Part shown: piece by piece, positions 19,204 to 27,825 of the stretch
Layout of the letters: each line of letters starts with the position of its first letter
Numbering within the stretch: position 1 is the stretch's first letter
Source of the DNA: CAZIGK01 sp964538615
GTDB taxonomy: Bacteria; Pseudomonadota; Alphaproteobacteria; Rickettsiales; RI-342
Assembly (NCBI GenBank): GCA_964538615.1
Contig: CAZIGK010000004.1
Location: forward strand, 1 to 64,000
DNA length: 64,000 nucleotides
Reading direction: 5' to 3'
Notes under the pieces: model-generated
Told to the model about the DNA's origin: nothing
What the model saw: only the letters and a program-made list of their open reading frames with translations
Databases searched by the model: none
Made by a program: the position numbers and the translations under genes

Positions 19204-20578
19204 GAGAGCGGGGCTTACTGAGGGATTCCAGCCCGCTGCGAATATGAATATCCTGCTGCGGAAAAGGGATCTCAATGCCATGCTCTTTAAACGCATCCCA
19301 GATAGTGAACATCACATCACTTTGCGGGCGCCAGCGGCCATCGCGCACATTATCCACCCAAAAGACCAACAAAAAATCGACCGAGCTGGCACCAAAGGCA
19401 CGGAGAAAGACGTTTGGCTCCGGGTCTTTGGCGGTGCCGGGGTAGTTTTTTGCAGCATCCAGAATCAGGTTATACGCCAGGCGTATATCTGACTGGTAGG
19501 AAACACCGATAGGTATTTCCACCCGCGCACGGGTATTGCTGTAGGTGAGGTTGGCAACGCGAGAGGTGATGAAGTCTTCATTCGGCACCATAACTTCTTT
19601 GCCGTCAAAACATTCAATGACACTGGCGCGTGCGCCCAGCTTACGCACAAAACCATGCACGCCGTTATCCAGTTCCACCAAATCATCAAGTGTTATGGAT
19701 TGCTCGGTTAGCAAAATCAGGCCACTGATAAAGTTGGAGGCAATTTTCTGAAGTCCAAACCCCAGCCCCACACCCAGCGCCCCGCTGAAGACGGTGAGCG
19801 CGGTAAGGTCTATCCCCATGGCATCCAGCGTGACCACCCCAAGCGTAATATAGAGAATAATGTTAAACAGCTTGATGGTCAGCTCACGCATGGAGATGGT
19901 GAGGGTTTTGTTGCGGCGGATATAGTTTTCGCCGGTTTGGCTGAGAATTTTTCCAATCCACAGGATAATACTGAAGAAAAGTAGCCCTTTAATTACGAGA
20001 TAGGCAGTGATTTTGAAATTGCCAAAGGTGAAACCCAGTCCGTCCAGATAATCCGCAACGGGGGTAAACAGGCCAAAAAGTTGCAATAGCGCGGAAGGTA
20101 CGAGAATCCATACCCCCAGTGCCTGCACAACAGCATTGGAGACAAAAGCACGCAACCCTACCCATAAAAGCCAGACCAGCGCCACGCGCTCTATGGCATT
20201 GACTAAATCGCTCCCGCCCAGCCATTTACGGCATAACACCCCTGCCCCACTGATGCACATTAGTGCCAGCAAGGGAGGCACCATACGCCCCAGACGCTTT
20301 ACAAACCAAAAGCGGGATTGTGTATAATTGATGCCCTTTACCTCCCGAATAGCGGGAATACGGCGGCGAATGAAGGTGCCCAGCATGTAGCCAAGCGTAA
20401 TGGCAATGCCCGCCATGACCAATTGATAGTAGGTTTCCGGATCTGATAGCCAGCGTATCAGCCATTGATACCCCTCCTGCAAAAGGCTATTGGCACTTTT
20501 GAGGGTGGTTGGTGACAAAATAGGATCAGCAGAGAGGGGGAGAATAGCGTCTGTCTGGTTGGCAGCCTGTTTGGACAT
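19181..20578 (-). CDS. MscS-family mechanosensitive ion channel
   Basis: 465 residues, longer than E. coli MscS (286) because of extra N-terminal membrane segments (about residues 50-70, 105-130, 130-200). The channel core is clear: a TM3-like segment TVFSGALGVGLGFGLQKIASNFISGLILL rich in Gly and Ala, followed by the beta domain with IECFDGKEVMVPNEDFIT and VANLTYSNTRARVEIPIGVSYQSD. The C-terminal domain ends near DAFKEHGIEIPFPQQDIHIR, typical for the family. It opens under membrane tension during hypo-osmotic shock. It is convergent with, and overlaps by 23 bp, the preceding unknown gene, and diverges from the CsbD gene. Confidence 0.95.
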   Translation of the reverse strand: MSKQAANQTDAILPLSADPILSPTTLKSANSLLQEGYQWLIRWLSDPETYYQLVMAGIAITLGYMLGTFIRRRIPAIREVKGINYTQSRFWFVKRLGRMVPPLLALMCISGAGVLCRKWLGGSDLVNAIERVALVWLLWVGLRAFVSNAVVQALGVWILVPSALLQLFGLFTPVADYLDGLGFTFGNFKITAYLVIKGLLFFSIILWIGKILSQTGENYIRRNKTLTISMRELTIKLFNIILYITLGVVTLDAMGIDLTALTVFSGALGVGLGFGLQKIASNFISGLILLTEQSITLDDLVELDNGVHGFVRKLGARASVIECFDGKEVMVPNEDFITSRVANLTYSNTRARVEIPIGVSYQSDIRLAYNLILDAAKNYPGTAKDPEPNVFLRAFGASSVDFLLVFWVDNVRDGRWRPQSDVMFTIWDAFKEHGIEIPFPQQDIHIRSGLESLSKPRSPTPQQKA

Positions 20579-20799
20579 GGAGTCTATACCCGTGTTGGCA
20601 TGAAAGGAATATGCATGATGACCATCCTTTATATAGCGGTGGCGAGGGGGGATGGGTAGCGGAAATTCCCAACAGGCGAAGCTGTGACTGATGATCGGTT
20701 AACCCTGCAGGCGTAACGGGTGCATGGTAACTTGAAGCCAAACCCTGTTGAATAAGCGCATCACGACCATGCGAACAACCTGAATGACGAGGAGAATGG

Positions 20800-21006
20800 A
20801 TGATGAATCGGGAACAGATGCAAGGAAACTGGAAGCAACTCAAAGGGGAAATCCAAAAGCAATGGGGCAAACTGACAGATGACGAACTGGATGTGGTGGA
20901 AGGAAACCAAACCAAGCTGGCTGGCATTATTCAGGAACGTTATGGCATTGCCAAAGAAGAAGCCGAGCGTCAGGTGCGTGATTTTCAATCCCGCTATGAT
21001 GCATAA
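20800..21006 (+). CDS. CsbD family stress protein
   Basis: 68 residues (67 if the second of two adjacent ATGs is used). The sequence MNREQMQGNWKQLKGEIQKQWGKLTDDELDVV is the standard CsbD/UPF0337 opening, and GNQTKLAGIIQERYGIAKEEAERQV its second half. GAGGAG lies 5-8 nt upstream. CsbD proteins are small, helical and induced by general stress in many bacteria; the molecular role is unknown. It is followed by a clear terminator, so it is a single-gene transcript at the head of the stress/envelope group. Confidence 0.95.
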   Translation: MMNREQMQGNWKQLKGEIQKQWGKLTDDELDVVEGNQTKLAGIIQERYGIAKEEAERQVRDFQSRYDA

Positions 21007-21030
21007 ACCCTTCTGAACAAAGAATCTTTG

Positions 21031-21065
21031 CGCGCTTCGCTTTCCAAGCGGAGCGCGTTTTGCTT
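21031..21065 (+). terminator. Rho-independent terminator after the CsbD gene
   Basis: Stem CGCGCTTCGCTT / AAGCGGAGCGCG with a three-base loop, followed by TTTTGCTTT, 25 nt after the CsbD stop. Confidence 0.85.
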
Positions 21066-21190
21066 TAAGTTATTCAATTTTTTGATTTTCTTTATTTATA
21101 CAGCCTTGATGAAGCACCCCATCGGAACCCATGGTACGTTAAGTTAAGGTAAGGGATAACTGTATCCACGGTTTGATGACAGGAGATGAT

Positions 21191-21880
21191 ATGATGACCT
21201 TTACGTTAAAACGCGCTTATGGCACCTGGGTAGTGGGTGGTTTAACCGTTCTTGGCCTTTCTATGGCCACTGCTCCCGTTGCGATGGCGGATGCACTGAG
21301 TGATAATAAAGTGGTGTATGACCGTCAGGGGAATATTGTACGCGCTGCACTTTCCGGCACGTGTGTACGCACCCAATGGGAAGCAGGCACCGATGCCTGC
21401 GCACCGCCTGCACCACCAGCCCCACCACAAATGGCACGTGTGGCAGCTCCGGCGACCGTGATAGAGCAGGAAGATCGTACTGTGTATTTTGATTTTGACA
21501 GTGCCGTGCTGGATGCTAATGCCCAGCGCAAGCTGGATAGCATGGCGCGGGTATTGCAGTCCGCGCAGGATGTGAAGCACGCCATGATTGTTGGATATGC
21601 CGACCGTATTGGGAACGCGCAATATAACCAGCAGCTTTCTGCCAAGCGGGCACAGACGGTGAAAGATTATCTGGCCAAGCGGGGATACGTGAATACGCAG
21701 GTAGCGGAAGTGCGCGCTGTGGGTGATACGCAATCTAACACACCATGCCGGAGTGCCGATAAGCGTTCTGAGCTGATTTCCTGCTTGCAGCCAGACCGCA
21801 AGGTGGAAGTGGAAATGACCTATAAAGACAACAGGAACGTCTATTACGACCGTCCGGTCAGTTATAACACGGTTCGATAA
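21191..21880 (+). CDS. OmpA-family outer membrane/peptidoglycan-binding protein
   Basis: About 229 residues. AGGAG at 21181-21185 supports the paired ATGs at 21191/21194, not the upstream TTG/ATG. A signal peptide runs to about APVAMADA. A short Pro/Ala linker (PPAPPAPPQ) leads into the OmpA-like domain (about residues 85-205): YFDFDSAVLDANAQRKLDSMA, VGYADRIGNAQYNQQLSAKRAQTVKDYL, and CLQPDRKVEVEM. This domain binds diaminopimelate in peptidoglycan. There is no obvious beta-barrel; the N-terminal half is too short, so it is a periplasmic or lipid-free tether. Two cysteines (TPC and ISC) flank the insertion before the last strand, a pair typical of OmpA. Confidence 0.9.
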   Translation: MMTFTLKRAYGTWVVGGLTVLGLSMATAPVAMADALSDNKVVYDRQGNIVRAALSGTCVRTQWEAGTDACAPPAPPAPPQMARVAAPATVIEQEDRTVYFDFDSAVLDANAQRKLDSMARVLQSAQDVKHAMIVGYADRIGNAQYNQQLSAKRAQTVKDYLAKRGYVNTQVAEVRAVGDTQSNTPCRSADKRSELISCLQPDRKVEVEMTYKDNRNVYYDRPVSYNTVR

Positions 21881-21931
21881 GAACGTATTGCCCACTCTAA
21901 CGTCAATGATGCATGTGAAAGGATAATGACC

Positions 21932-22273
21932 ATGGCTACCTCAAACAAAAACGTACCGACGGACGCAGAAGAGCGGATTGAACGGCTGCAAGCGGAATTG
22001 GCAGATGTGAAGGAAGCCATGCAACGCTTGTTGGAAGATGCCGGAAATGAAGCGACCAACATTTTGCCGATGGCTCGCGATCAACTGCAACGCATGGCGA
22101 AACAGGCAGGCATGAGCGTGCGTGAGTTTGTCGAGCATCGGCGCGCTGAAGCGACGCAGTTACGCCAGAATGCAGAGCAAACCATTCAGCGCCGTCCCTT
22201 TACCTCTACCACGGTTGCGTTTGCTGCTGGCCTGTTGATTGCAGGGCTGCTGGTACGACGTGGCAACCATTAA
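21932..22273 (+). CDS. DUF883/YqjD-ElaB-like membrane-anchored stress protein
   Basis: About 113 residues. The start at 21932 is preferred because AAGGA lies 8-9 nt before it; the ATG at 21926 is too close. A long heptad-like helix (EERIERLQAELADVKEAMQ..., then residues 40-90 with Arg/Gln/Glu) ends in a C-terminal hydrophobic anchor VAFAAGLLIAGLLVRRGNH. This is the plan of E. coli YqjD/ElaB, tail-anchored proteins linked to ribosomes in stationary phase. The YqjE-like gene follows 11 nt on, as in E. coli. Confidence 0.8.
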   Translation: MATSNKNVPTDAEERIERLQAELADVKEAMQRLLEDAGNEATNILPMARDQLQRMAKQAGMSVREFVEHRRAEATQLRQNAEQTIQRRPFTSTTVAFAAGLLIAGLLVRRGNH

Positions 22274-22284
22274 GGCCGGATGAA

Positions 22285-22794
22285 ATGCATTCTGCTTGGA
22301 TGACATTAGCAGCCTGCGCGGGACAGTACCTCGCAGGCTGTGGCCGTAACCTGCTGCATGAACTGGGGCGCGCCTGCATGCGTAGCCTGCTGTATCTGGC
22401 ATTGGCGGGCAATTTATTGTTGCTTTGCCTGATAGCGTTTAGCTGGTCATTGTATCATGTGTTTTTGTTTTATGGGCAAGTCACACCGATAGGTGCCGCG
22501 GCCATGATTGGTGGAATATGGCTGGTTGCTTTGGGAGTAACCATGTGGCGTATACGCCAGCAATGGTGTCGCATTCGCACGCCATTATCTGAGCGTTCTG
22601 CCGCAGCCAAACCACAAACCAAGACCGATATGAGTAACGAATTATGTATATTACTGGCGGCATTTATACAGGGCTTGCAACAGGGAGAGACACCACGCAC
22701 CTGTTATCCGCACCCAATGCCGGATGAAGCGATGGATGCATCGTCCCCTGCGGCAGCGGCACGTGCTACGCCTAACCCACCGCCACATGGATAA
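22285..22794 (+). CDS. YqjE-like (DUF1469/holin-superfamily III) membrane protein
   Basis: 169 residues with two hydrophobic helices (about residues 35-55 and 67-90, LYLALAGNLLLLCLIAFSW and AAAMIGGIWLVALGVTMW), then a basic, soluble tail with a Pro/Ala-rich end. By place (directly after the DUF883 gene) and topology it fits the YqjE-type two-TM family. The tail is longer than usual. The stop is 2 nt before the next ATG, so it is translationally linked to the LpxR-like gene. Confidence 0.6.
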   Translation: MHSAWMTLAACAGQYLAGCGRNLLHELGRACMRSLLYLALAGNLLLLCLIAFSWSLYHVFLFYGQVTPIGAAAMIGGIWLVALGVTMWRIRQQWCRIRTPLSERSAAAKPQTKTDMSNELCILLAAFIQGLQQGETPRTCYPHPMPDEAMDASSPAAAARATPNPPPHG

Positions 22795-22796
22795 AG

Positions 22797-23897
22797 ATGA
22801 TGCGCTATAGACAGGCGGCCTGCCTTACACGGTATGTGACGTGCGCCATCGTCATCATAGGGTGGGGGTGGCTGATGGTGAATGCGCCTGCTTTACGGGC
22901 CAATAGCCGTGACGAGCGGGCGGATACGGAAGACGCATTGCCAGACGCCCCCATGAGCACCATACGCACCCCTTCCATTAAAGACAAGCGGGGCACGTTT
23001 ACGTTAGGGCTGGAAAATGACCTGTTTGCGGGACAAGATGACGGATACACCAATGGTTTTCGGGTGGCGTGGCTTTCACCGGAAAGTTCTGTACCGCCAT
23101 GGTTAGAAAATGGTGCCAAATGGTGGCCGTTCTGGTCAGATGCAGGGAATATGCGCTATGCGCTGGAATTGGGACAGAACATGTATGCCCCGGAAAATCT
23201 GGGTAGCCGGGGACTGATAACCGATGACAGACCCTATGCCGGTTGGTTATATGGCGGCATAGGGTTGATGAATGATACGGGGTATCGGCTGGAAAATTTG
23301 CAGTTACAGGTGGGGGTGGTAGGGCCTTCTGCTCTGGGGGAGCCGATACAGGATGCGGTACACAAAGTCGTGGATAGCCCTGACCCGCGTGGATGGGATA
23401 ACCAGCTACGTGATGAACCGGGTATTGTCCTGACCTACGAACGTAAATGGCGAAGCCTTTACCAGTTTAGCCCGTTTGGCTGGGGCATGGACGCAACCCC
23501 TTATCTGGGGGGAAGTTTAGGCAATGTGTTCACGCACGCCAGCAGCGGAGTGATGTTCCGTTTAGGATATGACCTGCCTGCGGATTACGGGCCGCCAATG
23601 ATTCGACCCGGTATGCCGGGATCGGATTTTTTCATCCCTACCCGTGATGTGGGATGGTATGTTTTTGCTGGAGTGGAAGGCCGTGCGGTAGCGCGCAATA
23701 TTTTTCTGGATGGCAATAGTTTTCGCAATAGCCACCATGTGGATAAAATACCCCTGATTGGCACTGTGCAGGGCGGAGCTGCCCTGACCTGGACCCGTTA
23801 TCGGCTGGCATATACGCATGTGTTGCGCAGCCGCGAGTTTCAGGAACAAAATGACCCGGATATGTATGGCGGCATCAGCCTGAGCGTACGATTTTAG
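22797..23897 (+). CDS. Lipid A deacylase LpxR family outer membrane protein
   Basis: 366 residues with a signal segment (about residues 10-36, VTCAIVIIGWGWLMVNAPALRA). The LpxR family (DUF2219) motifs are present: LENDLFAGQDDGYTNGFRVAW with the catalytic Asn-Asp pair and Thr, DDRPYAGWLYGG, and AVHKVVDSPDPRGWDNQL with the His expected in the site. The end GGISLSVRF is a typical outer-membrane barrel terminus (final Phe). LpxR removes the 3'-acyloxyacyl chain of lipid A in a calcium-dependent reaction at the outer membrane. It is the last gene of the DUF883-YqjE unit. Confidence 0.85.
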   Translation: MMRYRQAACLTRYVTCAIVIIGWGWLMVNAPALRANSRDERADTEDALPDAPMSTIRTPSIKDKRGTFTLGLENDLFAGQDDGYTNGFRVAWLSPESSVPPWLENGAKWWPFWSDAGNMRYALELGQNMYAPENLGSRGLITDDRPYAGWLYGGIGLMNDTGYRLENLQLQVGVVGPSALGEPIQDAVHKVVDSPDPRGWDNQLRDEPGIVLTYERKWRSLYQFSPFGWGMDATPYLGGSLGNVFTHASSGVMFRLGYDLPADYGPPMIRPGMPGSDFFIPTRDVGWYVFAGVEGRAVARNIFLDGNSFRNSHHVDKIPLIGTVQGGAALTWTRYRLAYTHVLRSREFQEQNDPDMYGGISLSVRF

Positions 23898-23932
23898 GTG
23901 CCGTCTGCTGTAAAGGTCAAAAAGACGGTTCG

Positions 23933-23950
23933 CTTTCACGAAACTGTCAC
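23933..23950 (+). promoter_or_regulatory. PhoB-box-like direct repeat upstream of the 278-aa unknown gene
   Basis: Half-sites CTTTCAC and CTGTCAC separated by GAAA, 7-4-7. The second half-site is a perfect match to CTGTCAY. The best -10 candidate (AATAAT, 23972-23977) is 21 bases downstream rather than 10, so the promoter assignment is less clear than the box. Confidence 0.5.
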
Positions 23951-24002
23951 AATCCGGTGGCAAGCTGAGGGAATAATGAATACAGGGATAACGTGACGAA
24001 CC

Positions 24003-24839
24003 ATGACGAAAACTGCTGCACCTACGTCTAAATCCTTCATCAAGCGCAGCCTTTGGCAGCGCGTGAAGCAATTTTTTACGCATCATGCGGAAGATGGGCA
24101 TCTGGTTTTTGTGGAAGGTGAAGATGTCGCCTTGCTGCTGGCCAATGGCAGCCGATTAATTGAAGAACAATATGCCGTCATGCAGGCGCAGAAAGCATTG
24201 GTGTTTATTGAAGCCGCTATGTGCACCCTGCAAAATTATGGGGGCATGCCCAACCTGACATTACACCAGCATGAACTGCTGGATGTGGAACAGGGGTATT
24301 TGTTACGCACCCTGCAAAACCAGCATTCACCCATTGCCTTGATGAAAAGCTTTTGCTTTATCCATCACCATCTTGAACTTGGGGTACACACCTATTCTTT
24401 GGATAAGAAGCGTCGTCAACCGCTGGAAACACTGGTGATGCCTGCGAAAGATCTGGCCAATATTGCCGATGCCATTTTAACGCTGTGCGAAAATAAACTT
24501 ATCTATGCGGATCACATGGATGTGAAGGGAGCAACCCACGGGGAAATGTTGCATCGCGCAACGACCGGAGAAGCACGGCGCATGCAGCCGGATCAGCTTA
24601 ACAAGCTGGGAAATGACATCTTACATGCAGCATCGCAGGCGATGCGCATGGGCAACGAAGATGATGTGCTGAAAGCCGAACAGCAATTTGAACATAGCGC
24701 CCGCTGGCTGGTAGGGCTGGTTCAGCGTGAGAACCATCAGGCAGGGCCAATGCTGGTACGTATGAACCGGGAAAAAGTGACCGCACTGATGGAAAAAAAC
24801 CTGCATATGGTGCAGGGTTCCTCCCGCTATAAACATTAA
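24003..24839 (+). CDS. Uncharacterised 278-residue protein
   Basis: I do not recognise it. It is predicted soluble and mostly helical, with no signal peptide. Visible features are a basic N-terminus (KSFIKRSLWQRVKQFF), a His-rich patch LHQHELL and FCFIHHHLELGVHTYSL, a cysteine in AMCTLQNYGG, and a helical end with KVTALMEKNLHMVQG. The ribosome site is weak. A PhoB-like box stands 53 bp upstream. It lies between the LpxR-like gene and a small helical protein gene on the same strand. Function unknown; the His clusters could bind metal, but this is a guess. Confidence 0.75.
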   Translation: MTKTAAPTSKSFIKRSLWQRVKQFFTHHAEDGHLVFVEGEDVALLLANGSRLIEEQYAVMQAQKALVFIEAAMCTLQNYGGMPNLTLHQHELLDVEQGYLLRTLQNQHSPIALMKSFCFIHHHLELGVHTYSLDKKRRQPLETLVMPAKDLANIADAILTLCENKLIYADHMDVKGATHGEMLHRATTGEARRMQPDQLNKLGNDILHAASQAMRMGNEDDVLKAEQQFEHSARWLVGLVQRENHQAGPMLVRMNREKVTALMEKNLHMVQGSSRYKH

Positions 24840-24966
24840 TAAAAGCTATAGCGCAGCATGACTGCGGTTTGACCTTGATGTTGCCTTAACTCCTACCCGC
24901 TTACTGACAGACAGATATTTAAGCTGGCTTCCCTTACCGTTGCTATTGTAACGGAGGAGACACACA

Positions 24967-25380
24967 ATGTCAGAATATTCCAGACGATATGGAGCCGGTA
25001 GTGATGTGGATGCCTTGGCATCCTCCCTGAATCATTTATTACAGACCCATCGGCAAGCCTTGCAGGATGAAAAACTGGAGCAGGAAGTGGAAATGCTGCT
25101 GCGCTGGGCTGAACGCCAGTGTTTTGGCTCCACCAGTGCTGAACAAAATTTGCAGGATAAGGGTCAGCAACATCTGCAACATGTACGTGACCGACTGAAA
25201 ATGGCCTGCGAAGAGCATCAGCGGTTACAGGCAGAAACGCCTGCCGGCCACGATGGATCCTCCAGTCAGATGCAGCAGGAATATGTGGATGCGCAACGCA
25301 AAGTGAGCGCCATCATTGATCATTTACTTCAGCATGAACAATCCTCCGGCAGTATTGCCATGCGGCATTACAGCCATTGA
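24967..25380 (+). CDS. Uncharacterised small helical protein
   Basis: 137 residues with an excellent ribosome site (GGAGGAG, about 7 nt before the ATG). The composition is Gln/Glu/His-rich and strongly helical (LNHLLQTHRQALQDEKLEQEVEMLL, VRDRLKMACEEHQRLQ). It has no signal peptide or membrane segment. Two cysteines only. It sits 41 nt before dps and is probably in the same transcript, which suggests a stress-related role. A weak hairpin (CGCAG/CTGCG near 24852) lies between it and the preceding gene. Confidence 0.75.
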   Translation: MSEYSRRYGAGSDVDALASSLNHLLQTHRQALQDEKLEQEVEMLLRWAERQCFGSTSAEQNLQDKGQQHLQHVRDRLKMACEEHQRLQAETPAGHDGSSSQMQQEYVDAQRKVSAIIDHLLQHEQSSGSIAMRHYSH

Positions 25381-25421
25381 ACCCTATGCTTCAATAAGAA
25401 GACAGACGAAAGGACAAGCCC

Positions 25422-25940
25422 ATGAAACTCACCGCCGCCACCCCTATGCAGGATGAAACGGTACATATTGGCCTAAACCAGAAAAAAAGGCAGGAAGTGG
25501 CTGAAAAACTGGCTGGCTTTCTGGCATCGACATACACCTTGTACCAGAAAAGCCTCTATTACCATTGGAATGTAACGGGCATACATTTTCATAGCTTACA
25601 TGCCTTGTTTGAAGAGCAATATCAGGAATTGCATCAGGCTGGCGATGCTATTGCCGAGCGGATTCGCGCACTGGGGCATGTTGCCCCTGGTACGTATCGA
25701 GAGTTTGCGAAACTTTCCAGCGTGAAAGAGGATGACAGTCTGCCGGAATCGGCGGAAGTGATGTTAAAGCACATGCTTGAAGCAAATGAACATTGCTCAG
25801 TGGAGGCACGGGAAGTGCTGAAAGTTGCGGAGCGAAACGGCGATGACGTGACCGCCGACATGATGATTGCGCGAATGAATGCCCATGAAAAGACAGCTTG
25901 GATGATTCGGGCAACGTTAGGGCAACATGGCAACATGTAA
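25422..25940 (+). CDS. dps: DNA starvation/stationary-phase protection protein Dps
   Basis: 172 residues, normal Dps length. The ferritin-like signature is clear: LYYHWNVTGIHFHSLHALFEEQY with the ferroxidase histidines, then QAGDAIAERIRALG with the acidic ligands. The end helix DMMIARMNAHEKTAWMIRATL is typical. Dps forms a 12-mer that oxidises and stores iron using hydrogen peroxide and protects DNA. The N-terminus has few lysines, so DNA binding is uncertain. AAAGGA lies upstream of the ATG. It is followed by a small lipoprotein gene. Confidence 0.95.
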   Translation: MKLTAATPMQDETVHIGLNQKKRQEVAEKLAGFLASTYTLYQKSLYYHWNVTGIHFHSLHALFEEQYQELHQAGDAIAERIRALGHVAPGTYREFAKLSSVKEDDSLPESAEVMLKHMLEANEHCSVEAREVLKVAERNGDDVTADMMIARMNAHEKTAWMIRATLGQHGNM

Positions 25941-26000
25941 CCCAGATGCCTATGTAATGTTACAGATGAACCTCAGGAAAATGACGATAAAGGAGTACGC

Positions 26001-26264
26001 ATGATGTCTGGCTTAATACGTTGGATGAAACAGGAACAAACCATGATGATTATGGCGGCACTGGGACTGGCCTTGCTGGTGACCACGACCGCCTGTGATC
26101 AGAATGAAACCACAGGTGAGCGTATGGATAACGCAATGGAAGATATTTCTGATGGAGTGGATGACGCAGGTGATGAACTAAGCGGCGATAACTCCACCAT
26201 GGAGCGTATTGGCGAAGAAATGGAAGATGCGGGGGACGAAATTCAGGATAGCGTCAACGAATAG
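26001..26264 (+). CDS. Small acidic entericidin-like lipoprotein
   Basis: 87 residues (86 from the second ATG), with AAAGGAG in front. A hydrophobic signal segment (MMIMAALGLALLVTTTAC) ends in a cysteine at about residue 32, a relaxed lipobox. The mature part is short and very acidic and is a twofold repeat: ERMDNAMEDISDGVDDAGDEL and ERIGEEMEDAGDEIQDS. This is the layout of entericidin-type lipoproteins, though without close sequence identity. It is the last gene before a strong hairpin terminator and may belong to the dps transcript. Confidence 0.75.
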   Translation: MMSGLIRWMKQEQTMMIMAALGLALLVTTTACDQNETTGERMDNAMEDISDGVDDAGDELSGDNSTMERIGEEMEDAGDEIQDSVNE

Positions 26265-26295
26265 TGCGTCCCCTTGTCTATCTTATGGGTAGAAG

Positions 26296-26328
26296 ACACC
26301 CCTCATCGGACGATACGTTGAGGGGTGT
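26296..26328. terminator. Palindromic terminator between convergent lipoprotein gene and hemN
   Basis: A perfect 10-bp stem ACACCCCTCA / TGAGGGGTGT with a 13-base loop. The T-tract is poor on both strands, so it may act only partly, but it is placed where both genes end. Confidence 0.6.
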
Positions 26329-26355
26329 TGGGGGGATTATGGATCACAGCCTCAT

Positions 26356-27741
26356 TTATGCGACTTGCGAATAACGCAGGCTACTTTGTGGGCGGTAGGC
26401 ATCCAGCGTGGAAGCAAGTAAACGCACGGCCATGCGGTCTTGTCCTATAAAACGCAACCCTACCTGTGGAGAATAGGTAATCAGTTCAGCCTGCACAAAT
26501 GGCTGTAGTTGTTGCTCCCACTCCTGCTGCTCCTGCGGGGAGAGGGCATGCTGAATCTGAGCCGGGGAAAGCTGAAACTGGCACATCAGATGATCTATCA
26601 GGGCTTTACGTTGACGATCCTGCTCTGACCAGCACCAGCCTTTGGCAATAGGGAATTGTCCTGCCTGCAAAGCTTTGGCATAGACCACGGGTTGTAAACT
26701 GTTTTGCGCATACCCCTGCGGAAGCTGGCTAATAGATGATTGGCCGATACCAAGCAGAGCGTCGTAATTCTCGGCGCTGTAGCCCTGAAAATTGCGCACC
26801 AGCGTGGAAGATTGCGCGGCTTTGGCCAGACTATCTTCCGGCAGGGCAAAATGGTCCATCCCGATGGGAAGATAGCCCGCCTGTTCCAGAACAGCGACCG
26901 CTTGTGCGTACATGGCGCGCCGCTCCGTGACGGGCGGAAGGGTCGTTTCATCTATCAATTGTTGGTGCTTTTTCACCCACGGTACATGCGCATAGGAAAA
27001 CAGGGCGATACGGTCAGGACGAAGGGCGATGACTTCTTGCAGGGTTTGGTAGTGAGTCGCTACCGTTTGCTTCGGCAGGCCATAGACCAGATCCATATTC
27101 ACGGAAGAAATCCCCAGTTCTCTGGCGGTTTGTAGCAACAGGGCGACTTCATGCATTGGCTGTAGTCGGTGAATGGCTTGCTGTACCTCCGGATGTACGT
27201 CCTGAATACCGAAACTGATACGGTTCACCCCGGCAGCAGCGTAGGCACGTAATTTTTCGCGGCTACTGGTACGGGGATCCATTTCCATGGCGTAGTCCAT
27301 GGAGTCAGCCAACCGAAAATGCTGTTGTATCAAGCTATGCAGGGCGGAGAAATCTTCCGCTTTCATGAAGGTGGGAGAGCCGCCACCATAATGGATGGAG
27401 TGTACCACACCGCGACCAGCCAGAACCTGTGCCAGCAGCGTTATTTCCTGTTTCATTTGTTCCAGATAACGCGCCAGCGGCTCGTAACGCAAACTACCCC
27501 GCGTATGGCACGCGCAAAACCAACAAAGCTGTGCGCAAAAAGGGATATGAAAATAGAGAGAGAGTTTAGCTTGTTCCGGTAGCGCCTGTAGCCACTGACG
27601 ATAATCCTGCCCGGTGATATGGGTTTGAAAATGATTGGAGGGGGGATAGCTGGTATAGCGAGGGGCTTCTTTCCCCAACCAGAACGGGGTGGATACCGCA
27701 GTCTGAGAGGGCAATGGCGAACAGGAAGGAGATGTAACCAT
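26356..27741 (-). CDS. hemN: Oxygen-independent coproporphyrinogen III oxidase
   Basis: 461 residues, matching HemN. Radical-SAM cluster motif CxxxCxxC at residues 69, 73 and 76, with a fourth Cys at 78 (FCAQLCWFCACHT) as in HemN. Also YGGGSPTFM, NRISFGIQDVHPEVQQAI, and VNMDLVYGLPKQT. The enzyme decarboxylates coproporphyrinogen III to protoporphyrinogen IX under low oxygen with two SAM molecules. A symmetric Crp/Fnr-family site is 60 bp upstream of the start, which fits oxygen- or redox-linked control. The ribosome site is weak (TTAGGTG). Confidence 0.95.
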   Translation of the reverse strand: MVTSPSCSPLPSQTAVSTPFWLGKEAPRYTSYPPSNHFQTHITGQDYRQWLQALPEQAKLSLYFHIPFCAQLCWFCACHTRGSLRYEPLARYLEQMKQEITLLAQVLAGRGVVHSIHYGGGSPTFMKAEDFSALHSLIQQHFRLADSMDYAMEMDPRTSSREKLRAYAAAGVNRISFGIQDVHPEVQQAIHRLQPMHEVALLLQTARELGISSVNMDLVYGLPKQTVATHYQTLQEVIALRPDRIALFSYAHVPWVKKHQQLIDETTLPPVTERRAMYAQAVAVLEQAGYLPIGMDHFALPEDSLAKAAQSSTLVRNFQGYSAENYDALLGIGQSSISQLPQGYAQNSLQPVVYAKALQAGQFPIAKGWCWSEQDRQRKALIDHLMCQFQLSPAQIQHALSPQEQQEWEQQLQPFVQAELITYSPQVGLRFIGQDRMAVRLLASTLDAYRPQSSLRYSQVA

Positions 27742-27800
27742 GGCAGCACCTAAGATTGGCAGAACAGGTGAGCATGATAAGCTATAGGCTGTGAGGTGTC

Positions 27801-27816
27801 TGTGATGCCCGTCACA
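27801..27816. promoter_or_regulatory. Crp/Fnr-family operator upstream of hemN
   Basis: TGTGATGCCCGTCACA is a perfect dyad TGTGA-N6-TCACA, the Crp-type consensus, centred about 68 bp before the hemN start on the minus strand. The half-sites resemble Crp more than Fnr/FixK (TTGAT..ATCAA). Confidence 0.55.
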
Positions 27817-27825
27817 TAGTGAACG

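Noticed and set aside
26270..26340. Repeat structure as a CRISPR unit
   Set aside because: A single palindrome, no repeats with spacers; it is a terminator between convergent genes.
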